DNA of 39,424 nucleotides, from IMG/VR virus record IMGVR_UViG_3300030090_002199, positions 1 to 39,424 of that record. The stretch is one strand, 5' to 3'. The notes below the pieces were generated by a model. That model was not told the origin of the DNA. It did not search any database and saw only the letters and a list, made by a program, of their open reading frames with translations. The translations under genes were made by a program, and so were the position numbers. This DNA is from a virus. Positions 37,641-39,424 of this stretch are shown here, one piece after another. Each line of letters starts with the position of its first letter. The stretch's first letter is position 1.

Positions 37641-38023
37641 TGAAAAATAATAAATTTGATTTAGATTTAAAGTTTGGAAAAAACCGTGAAGATTTTGTAG
37701 CTTCATTACTCAACGAAGACCGAGCAAAGATAGAAGTAAAATCAGAACGTGATTGGTGGAGTCGTACAGGAAACATTGCCATAGAAGTAGAATGCAATGG
37801 TAAACCCAGTGGACTAACTGTTACACAAGCAGACTACTGGTTTCATATATTAACAAAGGGCAAATCTAATGTAGCAATGTTAATGTTTGAAACTAAGAAG
37901 CTAAGAAAAATAGTTAAAAAATTTAACAAGCCTGAGTATACTAAAATGATTGGAGATAGAAAAGCATCTAAGTGTATTCTTATACCGTTAACTGAATTGA
38001 TGACAGAAGTGAGGACAGTATGA
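37640..38023 (+). CDS. PD-(D/E)XK nuclease-like protein (127 aa)
   Basis: 127 residues. RAKIEVKSERDWWSRTGNIA, with IEVK and the following IEVECNGKPSGL, is like a PD-(D/E)XK active site; ADYWFHILTKGKSNVAMLMF then forms core strands as in small restriction-like nucleases. It sits between polymerase and exonuclease, coupled on both sides (TAATG and ATGA). Recombination or DNA-processing role is likely by context; the family is inferred by eye. Confidence 0.6.
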   Translation: MKNNKFDLDLKFGKNREDFVASLLNEDRAKIEVKSERDWWSRTGNIAIEVECNGKPSGLTVTQADYWFHILTKGKSNVAMLMFETKKLRKIVKKFNKPEYTKMIGDRKASKCILIPLTELMTEVRTV

Positions 38024-38790
38024 AAACACAGTTACTTATAGACGGTGATATAGTAGCTTATCAATCGGCTATATCATCAGAGGTAGAAATAAAGTGGGAC
38101 GATGATTTGTGGACACTGCATTCACATGAAGATGAAGCTAAAGAAATGTTAGACAACACGATAGCAAAAATGAAAAAGAATTTAAAAGCTGATTCTATTG
38201 TTGTAGCTATAACAGACAAAGCTAATTTTAGAAAAGATGTATTGCCTACGTACAAAGATAACAGAAAACAAAGACGCAAACCTATTGTATTAGGAATCTT
38301 ACGTAGTTACCTTATCAAAAAATACAATGCCATTTTTTACACTGGTTTAGAAGCTGATGATGTATTAGGAATCCTAGCGACTAAACCTAGTAAGTATGAT
38401 AAAGTTATCGTGTCTATTGATAAAGACTTTAATCAAATACCTACTAAGATAAGTAGAGATGGTGAGACTGTTACGAGTGAAGTAACTACACAAGAAGCTG
38501 ACTTGTTTCATATGATGCAGACACTAGCTGGCGATTCATCCGATGGTTATTCTGGATGTCCTAAGATTGGAATGGTAACTGCCAAACGATTATTAGGTAA
38601 GAAAAAAACTGTTGAAAGTATGTGGGAAACTGTAGTAGAAACATATAAGAAAGCAGGGTTAGAAGAAAGGGATGCCTTACAACAAGCTAGGGTTGCTAGA
38701 ATTTTAAGGCATGGTGAGTATGACACTAAAACGGGAGAAGTAAAACTATGGGAGACATCACAATACAACAAGAAGCAGCAGAACAAATAG
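38020..38790 (+). CDS. 5'-3' exonuclease, T7 gp6-like (FEN superfamily)
   Basis: 256 residues. FEN signature: LLIDGDIVAYQSA at the N-terminus, TYKDNRKQRRKP, LEADDVLGILA, VIVSIDKDFNQIP and LAGDSSDGYSGCPKIGMVTA. Removes RNA primers and degrades host DNA. ATGA overlap with the preceding gene; its 3' end overlaps the Fe-S carrier gene by 43 bases. Confidence 0.94.
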   Translation: MKTQLLIDGDIVAYQSAISSEVEIKWDDDLWTLHSHEDEAKEMLDNTIAKMKKNLKADSIVVAITDKANFRKDVLPTYKDNRKQRRKPIVLGILRSYLIKKYNAIFYTGLEADDVLGILATKPSKYDKVIVSIDKDFNQIPTKISRDGETVTSEVTTQEADLFHMMQTLAGDSSDGYSGCPKIGMVTAKRLLGKKKTVESMWETVVETYKKAGLEERDALQQARVARILRHGEYDTKTGEVKLWETSQYNKKQQNK

Positions 38791-39080
38791 ATAAAATATT
38801 ATCAGAAGAAGAACAACGACCCTATGCACTCAGAATATTTGTAGTGGGTGGTGGTTGTTCTGGATTTGAATATGGTTTTTCATTAGAGCTAAACGGCAAA
38901 CAAGATGATGACCTTGAATTTGAAACAAATGGCATAAAGATGGTTTGTGATTATATGTCAATGCAATATTTAAACGGAGCAATAATTGGATGGAGTTCAA
39001 CTATTGCTGGTTCTAATTTCTCAATTAAAAATCCAAATGCAACTGCAACCTGTGGGTGTGGTTCATCATTTGCCGCATAA
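38748..39080 (+). CDS. A-type iron-sulfur cluster carrier (IscA/HesB/ErpA family)
   Basis: 110 residues. The family core is present: LRIFVVGGGCSGFEYGF with Cys37, then NPNATATCGCGSSF with Cys102 and Cys104, the three ligand cysteines of A-type carriers. It hands Fe-S clusters to target enzymes. GGGAG lies about 14 bases before ATG, in the exonuclease coding region. In this genome it is next to the nrdAB cluster; it might supply clusters or iron for host or phage enzymes such as the diiron NrdB, but that is inference. Known in other marine phages as an auxiliary gene. Confidence 0.92.
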   Translation: MGDITIQQEAAEQIDKILSEEEQRPYALRIFVVGGGCSGFEYGFSLELNGKQDDDLEFETNGIKMVCDYMSMQYLNGAIIGWSSTIAGSNFSIKNPNATATCGCGSSFAA

Positions 39081-39089
39081 GGAAAAGAT

Positions 39090-39305
39090 ATGGAAGATGT
39101 AATAAGAAAACCTAAACACTATGCACAATATAAAATTGAACCTATAGAATTTATCATGGCTAATGATTTAAATTTTTGTGAAGGTAATGTAATTAAATAT
39201 GTGTTAAGGTATAGAGATAAAGGTGGTATTGAATCTTTAAACAAAGCGAAACAGTATATTGATTTTATGATACGTGACATGTTGGAAAAGGGAGAGGTAA
39301 CATGA
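39090..39305 (+). CDS. DUF3310 protein (T7 gp1.7 nucleotide-kinase related)
   Basis: 71 residues: KPKHYAQYKIEPIEFIMAND, then CEGNVIKYVLRYRDKGGIES and AKQYIDFMI. KPxHY, GNVIKYVxRY-K/R-KGG and LxKAxxYID are DUF3310 hallmarks. T7 gp1.7, a nucleotide kinase, carries this domain. Position before nrdAB fits nucleotide metabolism. Stop overlaps nrdA start as ATGA, found only at the right end of the window. Confidence 0.88.
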   Translation: MEDVIRKPKHYAQYKIEPIEFIMANDLNFCEGNVIKYVLRYRDKGGIESLNKAKQYIDFMIRDMLEKGEVT

Positions 39306-39424
39306 GTTTAAATTTAGATTTTAGAATGGATGAAAAATTTACAGAGCAAGCACTCACAATATTGAGAGATAGATATTTACTGCCAGAAGAAAAATCACCT
39401 CAACAAGCATTAGGCAGAGTCGCA
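39302..39424 (+). CDS. nrdA: nrdA 5' end (true start; continues at base 103 on circularisation)
   Basis: ATG at 39302 follows GGAGAGGTAAC and overlaps the DUF3310 stop. The first eight codons (MSLNLDFR) are missing from the left end; the next 33 codons duplicate bases 4-102. The frame matches the left copy exactly (AGA at 39323-39325 equals bases 1-3). This is the authentic start of the 590-residue protein. Confidence 0.93.
   Translation, partial: MSLNLDFRMDEKFTEQALTILRDRYLLPEEKSPQQALGRVA
39323..39424. repeat. Terminal direct repeat (right copy)
   Basis: Second copy of bases 1-102 with C at 39421 instead of T. The pair indicates the contig is a closed circle of 39322 unique bases. Confidence 0.93.

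Overview
The window is an almost certainly complete, circularly permuted genome of a marine-type T7-like podovirus (Autographiviridae-like). The first 102 bases recur at the end (39323-39424) with one silent mismatch, so the unique circle is about 39322 bp. The class I ribonucleotide reductase alpha gene is cut by the contig ends and regains its true start only when they are joined. The DNA is AT-rich, genes are tightly packed with ATGA/TAATG overlaps, and all but two small genes are on the + strand. Hallmarks are a single-subunit RNA polymerase, gp2.5-like SSB, endonuclease I, primase-helicase, family A DNA polymerase, gp6-like exonuclease, and the T7 virion gene order (portal, scaffold, capsid, tail tubular A/B, internal virion proteins, T7-type tail fibre, holin, terminase).

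Layout in transcription order. 26.9-30.0 kb: early/accessory region with small membrane proteins, a DNA cytosine-5 methyltransferase, a GP88-like Cys-rich protein and a conserved DKHVVKM-motif protein. 30.0-32.5 kb: RNA polymerase. 32.5-39.3 kb and 0-2.7 kb: DNA metabolism (SSB, endonuclease I, primase-helicase, polymerase, PD-(D/E)XK-like protein, exonuclease, A-type Fe-S carrier, DUF3310 protein, NrdA, NrdB), with a signal-peptide beta-barrel-like protein inserted after endonuclease I. 2.7-18.0 kb: head, tail tube and internal core proteins, with a strong terminator just after the capsid gene. 18.0-20.9 kb: tail fibre and accessory adhesion genes. 20.7-25.97 kb: lysis/packaging and small genes. 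25.97-27.07 kb: a 354-bp noncoding stretch with phased repeats, convergent terminators, two leftward genes and a divergent spacer; in T7-like phages the physical genome ends lie at this late/early boundary.

The most striking gene is a 23-codon ORF at 21833-21904, too short for normal gene callers. It encodes a near-textbook PqqA, the ribosomal precursor peptide of the redox cofactor PQQ, with the conserved E-V-T-x-Y core and a strong ribosome binding site, placed between the holin and small late genes. No pqqB-E is present, so the phage would feed a host PQQ pathway. With the AT-rich genome this suggests a PQQ-using marine host, plausibly a methylotroph such as the OM43 lineage (inference).

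A recurring element, consensus AATWAG(TA/AC)CCCCTATTWG, occurs at five transcription-unit boundaries (2.70, 17.98, 24.84, 29.94 inverted, 32.47 kb) and is the best candidate for the phage RNA polymerase promoter or an RNA-processing signal. No classical endolysin was recognised. No tRNA, integrase, insertion sequence or CRISPR array was seen.
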